From NCBI GenBank assembly GCA_026396835.1, contig JAPLWA010000005.1:71435-122483 (forward strand): DNA of 51,049 nucleotides, given 5' to 3'. The notes beneath the pieces are model-generated. The model had not been told where the DNA came from and made no database searches. It worked only from the letters and a program-made list of their open reading frames with translations. Shown piece by piece: positions 40,111 to 47,614 of this stretch (position 1 is the stretch's first letter; each line of letters opens with the position of its first letter). Made by a program: the position numbers and the translations under genes. The stretch comes from Candidatus Falkowbacteria bacterium (GTDB taxonomy: Bacteria > Patescibacteriota > Patescibacteriia > Patescibacteriales > Patescibacteriaceae).

Positions 40111-40370
40111 ATAATTTAAGATATTTATTAGCTCTTCCCAAGGTAGTAACCTTAAAACTGCTACTTCTTTATCAAAAAACATTTTCTTTGGATCATGGAA
40201 CGCTAAAGCGACTTTTCCCTTATGGCTATTGTCGTTTTTATCCAAGCTGCTCAGAGTATGCTTATCAAGCAATTGATCGTCATGGTCTTAGAAAAGGCGG
40301 CATCATGGCCCTGTGGCGTTTGTTAAGATGTAATCCTTGGAATAAGGGAGGTAATGATCCTGTTTTGTAA
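40107..40370 (+). CDS. yidD: Membrane protein insertion efficiency factor YidD
   Basis: 87 residues. [46 protein letters not shown] is the YidD core, with the three conserved cysteines. It aids YidC-dependent insertion and sits between rnpA and yidC as usual. Confidence 0.95.
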   Translation: MNNLRYLLALPKVVTLKLLLLYQKTFSLDHGTLKRLFPYGYCRFYPSCSEYAYQAIDRHGLRKGGIMALWRLLRCNPWNKGGNDPVL

Positions 40371-40380
40371 ATAAAATTTT

Positions 40381-41130
40381 ATGGGTAACTTTTTTGTAAC
40401 TATTTTTTATCAGCCAATTTTAAATTTGCTGGTCTTAATATATAACGTAATCCCTGGGCATGATATTGGGCTGGCTATTATTGTTTTAACTCTAATTGTT
40501 AAACTAATTCTTTATCCTCTGTCTAAAAAATCACTTGAGGGACAAAAAGCACTTCAAAGTCTGCAGCCAAAACTAGAAGAAATAAAGAAACAGTATGCAA
40601 ATGATAAAGAAGGCTTGAGTAAGGCAATGATGGAGTTGTATAAGAAAGAAAAGGTAAATCCACTATCATCTTGTTTGCCACTTCTTATTCAATTACCCTT
40701 TTTCTGGGCAATTTTTAGAGTCTTCAGAGATGAGCTATCTGGTAAGGCTACAACTATGCTTTATTCATTTGTTTTCCATCCTGGCGTAATGAACCCAGTT
40801 TCATTTGGTTTTATAAACTTTTCAAAACCTAATATAGTAATGGCAATATTGGCTGGTGCATCTCAGTTTGTGCAAGCCAAAATGATGCCAATGAAACCGG
40901 CTGCTATAAATAATTCAGCCTCCAAGGATGAAAATATGATGGCAGCAATGAATAAACAAATGCTTTACTTCATGCCAGCCTTTACGGTGTTTATATGTTT
41001 GAGTCTACCAAGCGGTCTAGCCTTTTATTGGTTAATTTCAACCTTGCTAACAATACTTCAGCAATGGTATATGTTTAGAAATGACAAGAAACCGGTCGAT
41101 AAGGTTCTTGAAGGAGAACTTGTTAAGTAA
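40381..41130 (+). CDS. yidC: Membrane protein insertase YidC (short Oxa1-like form)
   Basis: 249 residues, about five membrane helices, the short form without the large periplasmic domain. IGLAIIVLTLIVKLILYPLSKKSLEGQKALQSLQPKLEEIKKQY and NPLSSCLPLLIQLPFFWAIF are diagnostic, with the conserved groove K/R in helix 1. C-terminal GLAFYWLISTLLTILQQWYMF. It inserts membrane proteins. No jag gene follows. Confidence 0.96.
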   Translation: MGNFFVTIFYQPILNLLVLIYNVIPGHDIGLAIIVLTLIVKLILYPLSKKSLEGQKALQSLQPKLEEIKKQYANDKEGLSKAMMELYKKEKVNPLSSCLPLLIQLPFFWAIFRVFRDELSGKATTMLYSFVFHPGVMNPVSFGFINFSKPNIVMAILAGASQFVQAKMMPMKPAAINNSASKDENMMAAMNKQMLYFMPAFTVFICLSLPSGLAFYWLISTLLTILQQWYMFRNDKKPVDKVLEGELVK

Positions 41131-41151
41131 AATTAAATAAAATTGGATAAA

Positions 41152-41177
41152 AAAAGAGGCCCATCAGGGCCCCTTTT
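41152..41177 (+). terminator. Intrinsic terminator after yidC
   Basis: AAGAGGCCC pairs with GGGCCCCTT (one mismatch) around ATCA, then TTTT. It ends the rpmH-yidC operon. Confidence 0.75.
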
Positions 41178-41208
41178 AATATAAAATTAATTCGTGGGCT
41201 GGTAGATG

Positions 41209-41343
41209 AGCCTCATCCCTATGGAATTTACTTTTTATAAGTATATTCAAATTAGGGAATCGGCTTTGTGTTGACTTCCAAAGCATACTTTTTTACGCGG
41301 GGTACGGTTTTGCCTTACATGAAGCAAGACTTGCCCTTTTTTT
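41209..41343 (+). ncRNA. Structured RNA candidate downstream of yidC
   Basis: No reading frame is supported here. A rod-like fold pairs AGCC/GGCT (41209-41212/41262-41265), CCCTA/TAGGG, GAAT/ATTC and ACTT/AAGT around small symmetric loops. A competing hairpin GCTTTG/CAAAGC follows. The block ends with a strong terminator hairpin: GGGTA and GGTTTTGC (41300-41313) pair with GCAAGACT and TGCCC (41324-41336), followed by a T run. The alternation of two folds before a terminator is the layout of a riboregulator, but no gene follows for 570 bp. No promoter is certain. No known family recognised. Confidence 0.45.
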
Positions 41344-41483
41344 ATTTTTATTTTGTTAGGTGTATCAACACCACCTATTTTTTATCCCAGTAAAAAAGAG
41401 AACTTTTGAGATATGAAATAAATCATTTCGCAAAACTTCTAAATGTCTTAAAGAACTTTCTATACTATTAGTATATCATATAT

Positions 41484-41660
41484 TTGACAGGCGGTCAATG
41501 ATGTTTAATAAATAATATTTTGCTTAATATAAGCATATTTTTTATTCTAAAAATTTTGAAAGAAAAGTTTTCAACAGTTTAAGTCTATGTCTAGTTAGAC
41601 TTAAATCAATTATTTATCAACAGAAGACACAGCTTATCCACAGTTTTAAAGTTGCTTAGT
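41484..41660. other. Second cluster of DnaA-box-like sites with hairpins (non-coding)
   Basis: Within the gene-free stretch 41344-41740: TTGAC/GTCAA palindrome at 41484-41498, TGCTT/AAGCA hairpin near 41520, TTTTCAACA (41568-41576), a TTTAAGTCT/AGACTTAAA inverted repeat (41577-41603), TTATCAACA (41614-41622) and a perfect TTATCCACA (41634-41642). The first part of the stretch (41344-41480) shows only short hairpins such as GGTG/CACC near 41360. The cluster could be part of an extended origin or a DnaA titration site. Confidence 0.45.
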
Positions 41661-41703
41661 GTTCTAAGTTTAGTTATATGAGGCTTAAGTGTGCTTGTAT
41701 AGT

Positions 41704-41736
41704 AAAAGACACTGCCTAATGGGCAATGTCTTTATA
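41704..41736. terminator. Terminator-like hairpin downstream of tRNA-Cys
   Basis: AAAGACA-TGCC pairs with GGCA-TGTCTTT. T-rich flanks occur on both strands. It probably ends the minus-strand tRNA-Cys transcript. Confidence 0.6.
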
Positions 41737-41740
41737 GTAG

Positions 41741-41815
41741 AGGTCACGGTGGGATTCGAACCCACGAAATGGCAGTTTTGCAAACTGCTGCCTTAAACCA
41801 CTTGGCGACGCGACC
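41741..41815 (-). tRNA. tRNA-Cys (anticodon GCA)
   Basis: Acceptor GGTCGCG/CGTGACC, anticodon loop TTGCAAA on GCAGT/ACTGC, T arm GTGGGTTCGAATCCCAC. CCA not encoded. Confidence 0.93.
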
Positions 41816-41858
41816 AGGTATTAATTTAACTACCCTACTATATCAATTTTATAAATAC

Positions 41859-41895
41859 AAAACAAGACACTAACCCGAGGTCAATGTCTTGTTTT
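41859..41895 (-). terminator. Intrinsic terminator of the 3D-domain gene
   Basis: AAAACAAGACA (41859-41869) pairs with TGTCTTGTTTT (41885-41895); it lies just past the stop of the minus-strand gene. Confidence 0.7.
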
Positions 41896-41910
41896 TAATT
41901 TGGTAATATT

Positions 41911-42543
41911 TTAGTTTTCCAAAATTACGATCTGTGCGTGGCGAACGCCAAATTTTAAGGCATCAGATCTTTTTAGCATCCAGACATCAACTCTATTTGA
42001 AAAACGTTTATTCATTCTATCTCTAACAACAAAGACTCTGTCACCAAATAAATCTGGGATCATAATTTTTGTTCCAAAGGGTAAGAAGTTAGCCGCAACT
42101 GAGTCCTCTTTTCCGTTCGAGCATAGATTAAAGCCGTTAGCGGTTGTGCACGGATCACTGTCGGTTTGCCCAACTTCTGAGTTATAAGCTGTTAAAGATA
42201 CCATTTTAAGGCCTTTATTGTCTGGTAAAGCCTCGTCGTCATCAAGTGAAGCAATCTTAAAATCCTTACCATTATCCTGATTAATCTTATCGTCTTTGGC
42301 GAGTTTAAAACTTTTAACTGCCTTAGGAAGAATTTCTTGTTTGTTGCTTTTAATTTTTTCAAAGTGAGAAATGTTATTTGTTCCAGGCTTTTTAATAAGT
42401 AATTGTTTTGATTTACTTGTCTCAATAGTAGCAATAGTATAATCCTCGGCTGCTTGAGCAGGAAAAACAATTAGGTTATGAACCAAAGTTAAAAGTATTA
42501 TTATTAAGAAATATTTTTTGTCTTTTTTCGATAAAGAAGGCAT
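41911..42543 (-). CDS. Secreted 3D-domain protein (double-psi beta-barrel, RlpA/MltA-like)
   Basis: 210 residues. Signal peptide or anchor (YFLIIILLTLVHNLIVFPAQA), a lysine/aspartate-rich linker (about 35-110), and a C-terminal 3D domain: SLTAYNSEVGQTDSDPCTTANG, AANFLPFGTKIMIPDLFGDRVFVVRDRM, and NRVDVWM with the conserved Asp residues. Related domains act as lytic transglycosylases or bind glycan strands. Probably trims or binds peptidoglycan. Confidence 0.82.
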   Translation of the reverse strand: MPSLSKKDKKYFLIIILLTLVHNLIVFPAQAAEDYTIATIETSKSKQLLIKKPGTNNISHFEKIKSNKQEILPKAVKSFKLAKDDKINQDNGKDFKIASLDDDEALPDNKGLKMVSLTAYNSEVGQTDSDPCTTANGFNLCSNGKEDSVAANFLPFGTKIMIPDLFGDRVFVVRDRMNKRFSNRVDVWMLKRSDALKFGVRHAQIVILEN

Positions 42544-42562
42544 AGTGTTTCTTTTAAATAAA

Positions 42563-42590
42563 AAATCCCACTCTAGCTAGCTTGGGATTT
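42563..42590 (-). terminator. Hairpin with T tract upstream of the 3D-domain gene
   Basis: AAATCCCA (42563-42570) pairs with TGGGATTT (42583-42590). The minus-strand T tract TTTTTTATTT lies between it and the 3D-domain ATG. It may end the UPF0102 transcript or attenuate the 3D gene. Confidence 0.6.
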
Positions 42591-42672
42591 CGTTGCAATA
42601 CTTTATCACATTTAGTTAATTAAGTCAATAGTATATTAGACTTAAAGTGATTTAAATATCTTTAATGAATAG

Positions 42673-43053
42673 TTATATAACGTTCTTGAAATGGCTTATA
42701 TTAGCCATATTATTGAAATTAATGGTTACAGCTATTAAGTCCAAGTGAATGTTACTTTCATTTTTGGCTAATATTAAACAATATTCGTAAATAGCTTGTT
42801 TTAATATGCATATTTTTCTCTGAGATAAGTAATCCTCTGGTTTAGTTATATTTATTATATTTGGCCTTAGTTTGCTTGTCTTAACTTCAATGAATCTAAT
42901 TTCAGTGTCTTTTTGAACTATAAGATCAATCTCCATGTGAGATATTCTTGCATTTTTTGCTACAACAACGTAGCCACCTGAGATTAGATAATCTTTAGCT
43001 ATTTTTTCACCAAGGCGACCTAGTGACAAACTATTTTGTTCTACATAAAACAT
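42673..43053 (-). CDS. UPF0102 (YraN) family protein, nuclease-like fold
   Basis: 126 residues. LGRLGEKIAKDYLISGGYVVVAKNARISHMEIDLIVQKDTEIRFIEVKTS follows the UPF0102 pattern G..GE..A..yL...G...l..N.R....EIDLI......FvEVK, with the E...D...EVK nuclease-like triad. Function unresolved in this family. Flanked by terminators on both sides. Confidence 0.85.
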   Translation of the reverse strand: MFYVEQNSLSLGRLGEKIAKDYLISGGYVVVAKNARISHMEIDLIVQKDTEIRFIEVKTSKLRPNIINITKPEDYLSQRKICILKQAIYEYCLILAKNESNIHLDLIAVTINFNNMANISHFKNVI

Positions 43054-43071
43054 ATATGTTCCAGATAAAAC

Positions 43072-43095
43072 AAAACCCCCAAAAGAGGGGGTTTT
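43072..43095 (-). terminator. Intrinsic terminator after the 43117-43506 gene
   Basis: AAAACCCCC (43072-43080) pairs with GGGGGTTTT (43087-43095), followed on the minus strand by GTTTTATC. Confidence 0.8.
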
Positions 43096-43116
43096 AAGGT
43101 CTTAATTTAATGAATG

Positions 43117-43506
43117 CTATGGTAGATATTTCTTCAATTCAGCCTCTTTGGATAGGCTTTCTCTGCGCTTTGTTTTTCTGAAAAAGTCTTTGACGATTAA
43201 GAAAAGCCAGAAAGCAACAACAATAAACCAGATTATATACCAAAGCCTGGCCCTAAGCACTGGAATTAGTTCGTAATTAACAAATACTATATATACAGTA
43301 ATAATTATGTTTGTAATAAAAAAAGGCAGTAACTTATCAATGCTTGATTTATAGATAGCAAGTTTATGGCTATAGGCTCTAAGAATTACAACTATATATA
43401 GGACTAGGGATACTATGGCAATAATAGCCAAAACTTTTTGCCCAACAATGGTAACTGGTTCTGGTCTTGAGTTAAACCAAAAGGATAGTGAAATAAGATT
43501 GTTCAT
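43117..43506 (-). CDS. Small integral membrane protein of unknown function
   Basis: 129 residues with three hydrophobic helices (about 22-45, 60-80, 88-107) and a basic C-terminal tail (KDFFRKTKRRESLSKEAELKKYL). Unrecognised. It starts 3 nt after the methyltransferase stop, so the two are co-transcribed. Confidence 0.65.
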   Translation of the reverse strand: MNNLISLSFWFNSRPEPVTIVGQKVLAIIAIVSLVLYIVVILRAYSHKLAIYKSSIDKLLPFFITNIIITVYIVFVNYELIPVLRARLWYIIWFIVVAFWLFLIVKDFFRKTKRRESLSKEAELKKYLP

Positions 43507-43509
43507 ATT

Positions 43510-44067
43510 TTAGTAATTTTTTCTAAATACCAGTCCATAATGGTAGGATCCTGGCTTGAAGTGATCAATTAGTTCAAGATTGGCAATTTCTGCCGCCTCT
43601 TTAATTGATGAATGGTCCAATTTTCTGTCATTGTGTGGACCAATAGGGGAGTCAGCTTTTTCCCAATCGATAATTATTAGTAAGCCGCCTTTTTTAATAA
43701 GCCTTGAGCTTTCATAAAGCATGCCGATAATATCTGCTGATTGGTGAATTGTACTGATAAGAAAAGCCCTATCAATTTGAGTGTCAGGAATTTGAACACC
43801 ATACTTAGCATCTAGGTTTCCCAATACTGGAATTATGCCAGGAAGATCGTGGTACTGAATTTCTCTACTTAGGGTTTCAATTACTTCCGGCAAAACATCA
43901 ACTCCGTAAACCCTGCCTTCTTTACCTACTAGACTAAGAAGAGCATATAGGAAAAAAAGAGATTTGCCACAGCCAAAGTCGGCTACAATCTGACCCTGTC
44001 TAATGTCTGCTTTCTCTAAGACAGTGTCAAAAGAAAAAAGCAGTGTTTTGGTAGGAATCGGCTTCAT
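43510..44067 (-). CDS. Class I SAM-dependent methyltransferase
   Basis: 185 residues. Motif I VADFGCGKSLFFLYAL (VxDxGcGxG-like, with K-S in place of the last GG), motif II GRVYGVDVLPEVIETL, then GNLDAKYGVQIPDTQIDRAFL and a post-core LIKKGGLLIIIDWEK. Substrate unknown; the UbiE/small-molecule type is more likely than rRNA. The partner downstream is a membrane protein. Confidence 0.8.
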   Translation of the reverse strand: MKPIPTKTLLFSFDTVLEKADIRQGQIVADFGCGKSLFFLYALLSLVGKEGRVYGVDVLPEVIETLSREIQYHDLPGIIPVLGNLDAKYGVQIPDTQIDRAFLISTIHQSADIIGMLYESSRLIKKGGLLIIIDWEKADSPIGPHNDRKLDHSSIKEAAEIANLELIDHFKPGSYHYGLVFRKNY

Positions 44068-44089
44068 AAAATTTAATTAAGCCACAGCT

Positions 44090-44155
44090 TATCCACAAAG
44101 CAATATTTTGCTAATATTAGCAAAATAGTACCGATATGTCCACGACATAGTGGAC
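44090..44155. other. DnaA box beside a perfect palindrome (non-coding)
   Basis: Perfect TTATCCACA at 44091-44099, then a perfect 24-bp palindrome at 44104-44127 (half TATTTTGCTAAT), then a GTCCAC/GTGGAC hairpin (44138-44155). The box shares the longer word CACAGCTTATCCACA with the 41.6-kb cluster. The rest of 44156-44222 is AT-rich with an AGTCTA/TAGACT hairpin; no gene seen. Confidence 0.45.
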
Positions 44156-44222
44156 TTTGTTAACAAGCTAATTTTTTAGTTTTTAGTCTATTATATATTA
44201 GACTTTTGTGGACCAATTACAC

Positions 44223-44311
44223 TTCGACTCAGTTCCTTCGCTCAGTATTTTTGAGCTAAAAAACGTAGTCTAGTATAAATGGGACACTGTGAGCGAGCGA
44301 AGCGAGTCGAA
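44223..44311. repeat. Inverted repeat upstream of tRNA-Ala (minus) with GAGTCGAA ends
   Basis: TTCGACTC...CTTCGCTC at the left is complementary to GAGCGAGCGAAGCGAGTCGAA at 44291-44311. A relative of the element at 20.97-21.03 kb. Confidence 0.55.
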
Positions 44312-44314
44312 CAG

Positions 44315-44388
44315 TGGACCATAAGGGACTTGAACCCTTGGCCTCTTCCATGCCATGGAAGCGCTCTAGCCAACTGAGCTAATGGCCC
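44315..44388 (-). tRNA. tRNA-Ala (anticodon GGC)
   Basis: Acceptor GGGCCAT/ATGGTCC, anticodon loop ATGGCAT on CTTCC/GGAAG, T arm AAGGGTTCAAGTCCCTT. CCA not encoded. Confidence 0.92.
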
Positions 44389-44509
44389 ATGATAGCAATT
44401 TTAAATTATTGTGTTTGCTACGCTCACAATAATATAATAACCAATCAATAATAGCAAGGCTTTTGTGCTTATTTTGAAACTTAAAACTTGAAATTTATAA
44501 TTGCATCTG

Positions 44510-44581
44510 TGCTCCCGGAGGGAATCGAACCCCCATTTTATCCTTAGGACGGATTTGTTTTATCCATTAAACTACGGGAGC
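44510..44581 (-). tRNA. tRNA-Arg (anticodon CCT)
   Basis: Acceptor GCTCCCG/CGGGAGC, anticodon loop GTCCTAA, T loop GTTCGATTC. CCA not encoded. Confidence 0.9.
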
Positions 44582-44679
44582 CTGTTGCTTTTTAGCTCTC
44601 TTTGTTAGAATATACTATTGATGAATAAGTATCAATCTTAGCTATAAGTTTGCTACAATATACTTATCAATTTACTACT

Positions 44680-44685
44680 TATAAT
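44680..44685 (+). promoter_or_regulatory. Putative -10 of the bactofilin gene, near-leaderless
   Basis: Perfect TATAAT 8 nt before the ATG at 44694, so the start site would fall at or within 2 nt of the start codon. No clear -35. A second -10-like TACAAT is at 44654. Confidence 0.35.
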
Positions 44686-44693
44686 TTAAATCT

Positions 44694-45107
44694 ATGTTTA
44701 ATAAAAATGCTTCAGTTGGTAAGGACGGCATAGAAACCGTGATTGGCCCTTCAGTTAAAATTGAAGGTAACTTTGTTTGCCAGGGAGGAATTGTAATAGA
44801 AGGTGAGGTTAAGGGAATTGTTAAGACCGCTGGATTTTTAGAGGTGGGGGAGGGCGCTTCAGTAATTGCTGATGTCGGAGCTAAGGAAGCAAAGATTGGC
44901 GGCGAAGTTAGAGGCAACGTAAAGATTGATGGTTATATGGAAGTAACATCATCAGCTCGTTTGTTTGGTGATATTGAAGCAGCTTTTGTTTCTATTGCTC
45001 GTGGTGCAGTTATTAAAGGAAAGTGTTCCATCTTAGGATCAGAAACAAAAATTTCTAAATCTAACGGCAAACAAAAAGAAGAACTAGATCAGGACAACAA
45101 TGAATAA
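44694..45107 (+). CDS. Bactofilin-like polymer-forming cytoskeletal protein
   Basis: 137 residues. A central right-handed beta-helix of short repeats with IVIEGEVKGIVKTAGFLEVGEGASVIADVGAKEAKIGGEVRGNVK and a polar, disordered C-terminal tail. Bactofilins polymerise without nucleotide and organise wall or polar structures. The last 8 bp overlap the next gene (ATGAATAA), so the two are translationally coupled. Confidence 0.9.
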   Translation: MFNKNASVGKDGIETVIGPSVKIEGNFVCQGGIVIEGEVKGIVKTAGFLEVGEGASVIADVGAKEAKIGGEVRGNVKIDGYMEVTSSARLFGDIEAAFVSIARGAVIKGKCSILGSETKISKSNGKQKEELDQDNNE

Positions 45108-45840
45108 TATTTATGTTTATGATCAAGAGTTGTCGGGTCGCCGTTATCAAAAATTATTAGAACAATTAGAAACTCGATTAACTGACTTGGGCATAGGCGG
45201 AAAAATTTATCGCTTAGGACCAATGACGCGCCTTGAAGATATGGCGCGAGATGAGTTGGCGCGTCATCCAAAAACTTTAGTTGCAGTTGGTGGTGATATT
45301 TTAATTAGCCGATTAGCCGCCTTGATGACTGGTAGTAAAACTCCTTTGGGTGTTATTCCGATTGGTAAAAGCATGATTGCTGATGCTTTTGGAATAAATT
45401 TAGAAAGTGCTTGTCGTATTTTAGCTGCAAGAAGAATTGTTGATTTGGATGTTGGTCAAATTGATAAACGACAATCTTTTGTTTGTCGAGCGGTGATAGA
45501 AGCTAATAATCCAGAACTAGTTTTAGATAATGAATTGAATGTTTCGGCTAGTGGAAGGGTAATCATTGAGGTTGTTAATGTTATGGGTGATGAATATGGT
45601 TATCGTGGCTCACAACCCAAAGCAGATGATGGTCGGCTTAATGTTTATATTTTAAAAACTGAATCAGGTATTTTGAAAAAAGATATTTCTCAATCCGCTT
45701 TTGTTTGTCGTCACCTACTTATTAAAAGCGGTTTAATAAAGATTGAAGTTGATGGTGGTATTGCTGTTAGCGGAGCAAAAGAAATTGAAGTTGTACCAAA
45801 AATATTCTCGGCAATTGTTAGCAAGGATAGAAGGTTCTAA
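45100..45840 (+). CDS. Diacylglycerol/lipid kinase-like protein (DAGK catalytic fold, degenerate motifs)
   Basis: 246 residues. KTLVAVGGDILISRLAALMTG and PLGVIPIGKSMIADAFGI correspond to the family's GGDGT and LGiiPlGTgNdfAralgi. The G-T after GGD is I-L here, and GTGND is GKSMI, so ATP use is doubtful. The C-terminal half (DVGQIDKRQSFVCRAVIEA, SASGRVIIEVVNVMGDEYGYRG, ADDGRLNVYILK) matches the beta-sandwich domain of YegS-like kinases. It is coupled to bactofilin, which hints at a membrane-lipid role. Confidence 0.65.
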   Translation: MNNIYVYDQELSGRRYQKLLEQLETRLTDLGIGGKIYRLGPMTRLEDMARDELARHPKTLVAVGGDILISRLAALMTGSKTPLGVIPIGKSMIADAFGINLESACRILAARRIVDLDVGQIDKRQSFVCRAVIEANNPELVLDNELNVSASGRVIIEVVNVMGDEYGYRGSQPKADDGRLNVYILKTESGILKKDISQSAFVCRHLLIKSGLIKIEVDGGIAVSGAKEIEVVPKIFSAIVSKDRRF

Positions 45841-45854
45841 GATTTTAAAAAAAG

Positions 45855-45886
45855 AAAAAGGGGTTGCATAGCAGTCCCCTTTTTTT
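45855..45886 (+). terminator. Intrinsic terminator after the lipid-kinase-like gene
   Basis: AAAAAGGGG-T-TGC pairs with GCA-GT-CCCCTTTTTT; a strong T tract follows. Confidence 0.9.
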
Positions 45887-45903
45887 GTTAATTAAATTTT
45901 CCT

Positions 45904-46398
45904 TTATTGATATTTTTCTCCAGGCTTTGAGGGAAAAAGCTTTTCAACCTCATTGTAGACTGCTTGAATCCGGTTTTTTTCATATAGGGATTCAGGGATT
46001 ATTCCAGGCAGAATTAATATATTTTTGTATATTTTGATCGGACCTGGAATATTCGAGCTGGTATTAAAAATAACAAACTTTATTTTCGAATTCAAAAAAA
46101 TATTTATATCGTTTTCTACGACTTTAATTTTTTTATATTCTATATTATGTTCGGAAAAAGATTTTAATAAAATACCAACTACTAAATCGTCAACTTGGTA
46201 TAGACGTAATTGATGTTTTATAACCTCAAGCTCTTTTAAAGGTGCGTTTCTGTCTTGTTTTTTTAGCTCCATCAAAGAATTTTTTAGATCTTTGATATTG
46301 TCATTTTGTCGGTTTCTTAATTCACCAATAATTTTAACGTAGGTTTCTGTTGATGAATTATTTCCGCTTGAAAATTTATAAACCACTTCTCTATTCAA
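45904..46398 (-). CDS. Hypothetical protein
   Basis: 164 residues from TTG at 46396-46398, with a GAGGGGG ribosome site just upstream. The first 70 residues are helical and polar (possible coiled coil: ELRNRQNDNIKDLKNSLMELKKQDR). The rest may be an alpha/beta domain (IKFVIFNTSSNIPGPIKIYKNILILPG). No family recognised. Divergent from clpP. Confidence 0.6.
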   Translation of the reverse strand: MNREVVYKFSSGNNSSTETYVKIIGELRNRQNDNIKDLKNSLMELKKQDRNAPLKELEVIKHQLRLYQVDDLVVGILLKSFSEHNIEYKKIKVVENDINIFLNSKIKFVIFNTSSNIPGPIKIYKNILILPGIIPESLYEKNRIQAVYNEVEKLFPSKPGEKYQ

Positions 46399-46436
46399 AT
46401 TTCCCCCTCGAGTATTTTTAATTTAGACAATATTAT

Positions 46437-46466
46437 ATACTATCCAGATTTAAGTGTTATTGTCAA
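46437..46466 (-). promoter_or_regulatory. Promoter of the 45904-46398 gene
   Basis: On the minus strand perfect TTGACA (46461-46466), 18 bp, TAGTAT (46437-46442). A TATAAT lies 4 bp further on. Back to back with the clpP promoter. Confidence 0.5.
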
Positions 46467-46474
46467 AGTTAGCC

Positions 46475-46503
46475 TTGAAATTTTTCTAATTTACTGCTAT
46501 ATT
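46475..46503 (+). promoter_or_regulatory. Promoter of clpP
   Basis: TTGAAA (46475-46480), 17 bp ending in TGC, TATATT (46498-46503): -35 plus extended -10. Confidence 0.65.
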
Positions 46504-46530
46504 AGCATAGATAAACAATAAACTACTATT

Positions 46531-47109
46531 ATGCCACTAATACCAACAGTTATTGAAAAAAGCGGTCAGTCTGAGCGAGCTTATGATATATATTCTCGTC
46601 TTTTAAAGGATAGAATCATATTTTTAGGCGAACCAATTACTGATCACGTTGCTAATATTATTATCGCCCAGTTCTTGTTTTTAGACGCTGAAAGCAAGGA
46701 TAAGGACATAAAGTTCTATATAAACACCCCTGGCGGCTCCGTTACGGCTGGTTTAGCCATTTATGACACAATGCAATATGTTAAAGCCGATGTTTCGACT
46801 ATTTGCGTTGGTTCAGCAGCCTCCATGGGAGCCTTCCTTTTGGCTGCAGGAGCTAAAGGAAAGCGCTTTGCCCTACCCAACTCAGAGATTATGATCCATC
46901 AGGTAATGGGTGGTTTTGAGGGTCAGGCCAGTGATATTAAGATTCGCAGTGAACATATCTTGCAGATTAAGGATAAATTAAACCGTATTTTGTCTAAACA
47001 CACAGGAAAAGATGTGGCTAATGTTGAAAAAGACACTGATCGTGATCGTTTTATGACCCCAGAAGATGCTAAAAAGTACGGAATCATTGATAAAATTATC
47101 AGTAAGTAA
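46531..47109 (+). CDS. clpP: ATP-dependent Clp protease proteolytic subunit
   Basis: 192 residues, normal ClpP length. [22 protein letters not shown], catalytic Ser in [14 protein letters not shown], catalytic His in SEIMIHQ, and Asp in the DRD region. It forms the tetradecameric protease chamber fed by ClpX/A/C and degrades tmRNA-tagged proteins among others. Confidence 0.97.
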   Translation: MPLIPTVIEKSGQSERAYDIYSRLLKDRIIFLGEPITDHVANIIIAQFLFLDAESKDKDIKFYINTPGGSVTAGLAIYDTMQYVKADVSTICVGSAASMGAFLLAAGAKGKRFALPNSEIMIHQVMGGFEGQASDIKIRSEHILQIKDKLNRILSKHTGKDVANVEKDTDRDRFMTPEDAKKYGIIDKIISK

Positions 47110-47115
47110 GCTGCG

Positions 47116-47144
47116 TTGACAAAAACATTCATTTATTATAGAAT
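47116..47144 (+). promoter_or_regulatory. Promoter of rplS
   Basis: Perfect TTGACA (47116-47121), 17 bp, TAGAAT (47139-47144), about 18 nt of leader. Confidence 0.7.
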
Positions 47145-47168
47145 TTTGTCATCATATAAATTTATTTT

Positions 47169-47552
47169 ATGGCCAGAACAATTAAAAAGGCAGTCGCCCA
47201 AAAAGCTGTCGATACAACAAAAAGTCTTGAAGATGTAAAGATTGATCTCAAGCCAGGTATGACTATTAGAGTCTATCAGAAGATTAAAGAACTTAATCCT
47301 AAGGGCGAGGAAAAAGAACGTTTGCAATACTTCGAAGGAATTATTATTGCCCGTAAGCATGGTAAAGAAATTGGTTCTACTATTACAGTAAGAAAAATTT
47401 CTGATGGTGTTGGGGTAGAAAAGATTTATCCTTTATCTTTGCCAACAATTGCTAAGATTGAAATCAAGAAACAGGCTGATGTTAAGCGCGCTAAACTTTA
47501 TTATTTGCGCCGTGGCTACAATAAGCGTTTGAAAGAAAAGAAAACTGTTTAA
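47169..47552 (+). CDS. rplS: 50S ribosomal protein L19 (bL19)
   Basis: 127 residues. LKPGMTIRVYQKIKE, RLQYFEGIIIARKHGKEIGSTITVRKISDGVGVEKIYPLSLPTI and RRAKLYYLRRGY-like end (VKRAKLYYLRRGYNKRLKEK). Sits at the 30S-50S interface. Carries an unusual 20-residue Ala/Lys N-terminal extension. Own promoter and terminator. Confidence 0.96.
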   Translation: MARTIKKAVAQKAVDTTKSLEDVKIDLKPGMTIRVYQKIKELNPKGEEKERLQYFEGIIIARKHGKEIGSTITVRKISDGVGVEKIYPLSLPTIAKIEIKKQADVKRAKLYYLRRGYNKRLKEKKTV

Positions 47553-47561
47553 TAGAAATTT

Positions 47562-47613
47562 AAAAGTGGCGGGTGACAAGATAATTTATTATTTGTTATC
47601 GGCCACTTTTGTT
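47562..47613 (+). terminator. Terminator-like hairpin after rplS
   Basis: AAAAGTGGC (47562-47570) pairs with GCCACTTTT (47602-47610), with a GATAA inner stem, followed by GTT. Confidence 0.65.
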
Positions 47614-47614
47614 G

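Noticed and set aside
41187..41343. Known riboswitch class
   Set aside because: No recognised aptamer core, and no gene follows the terminator; kept only as an unassigned structured RNA.
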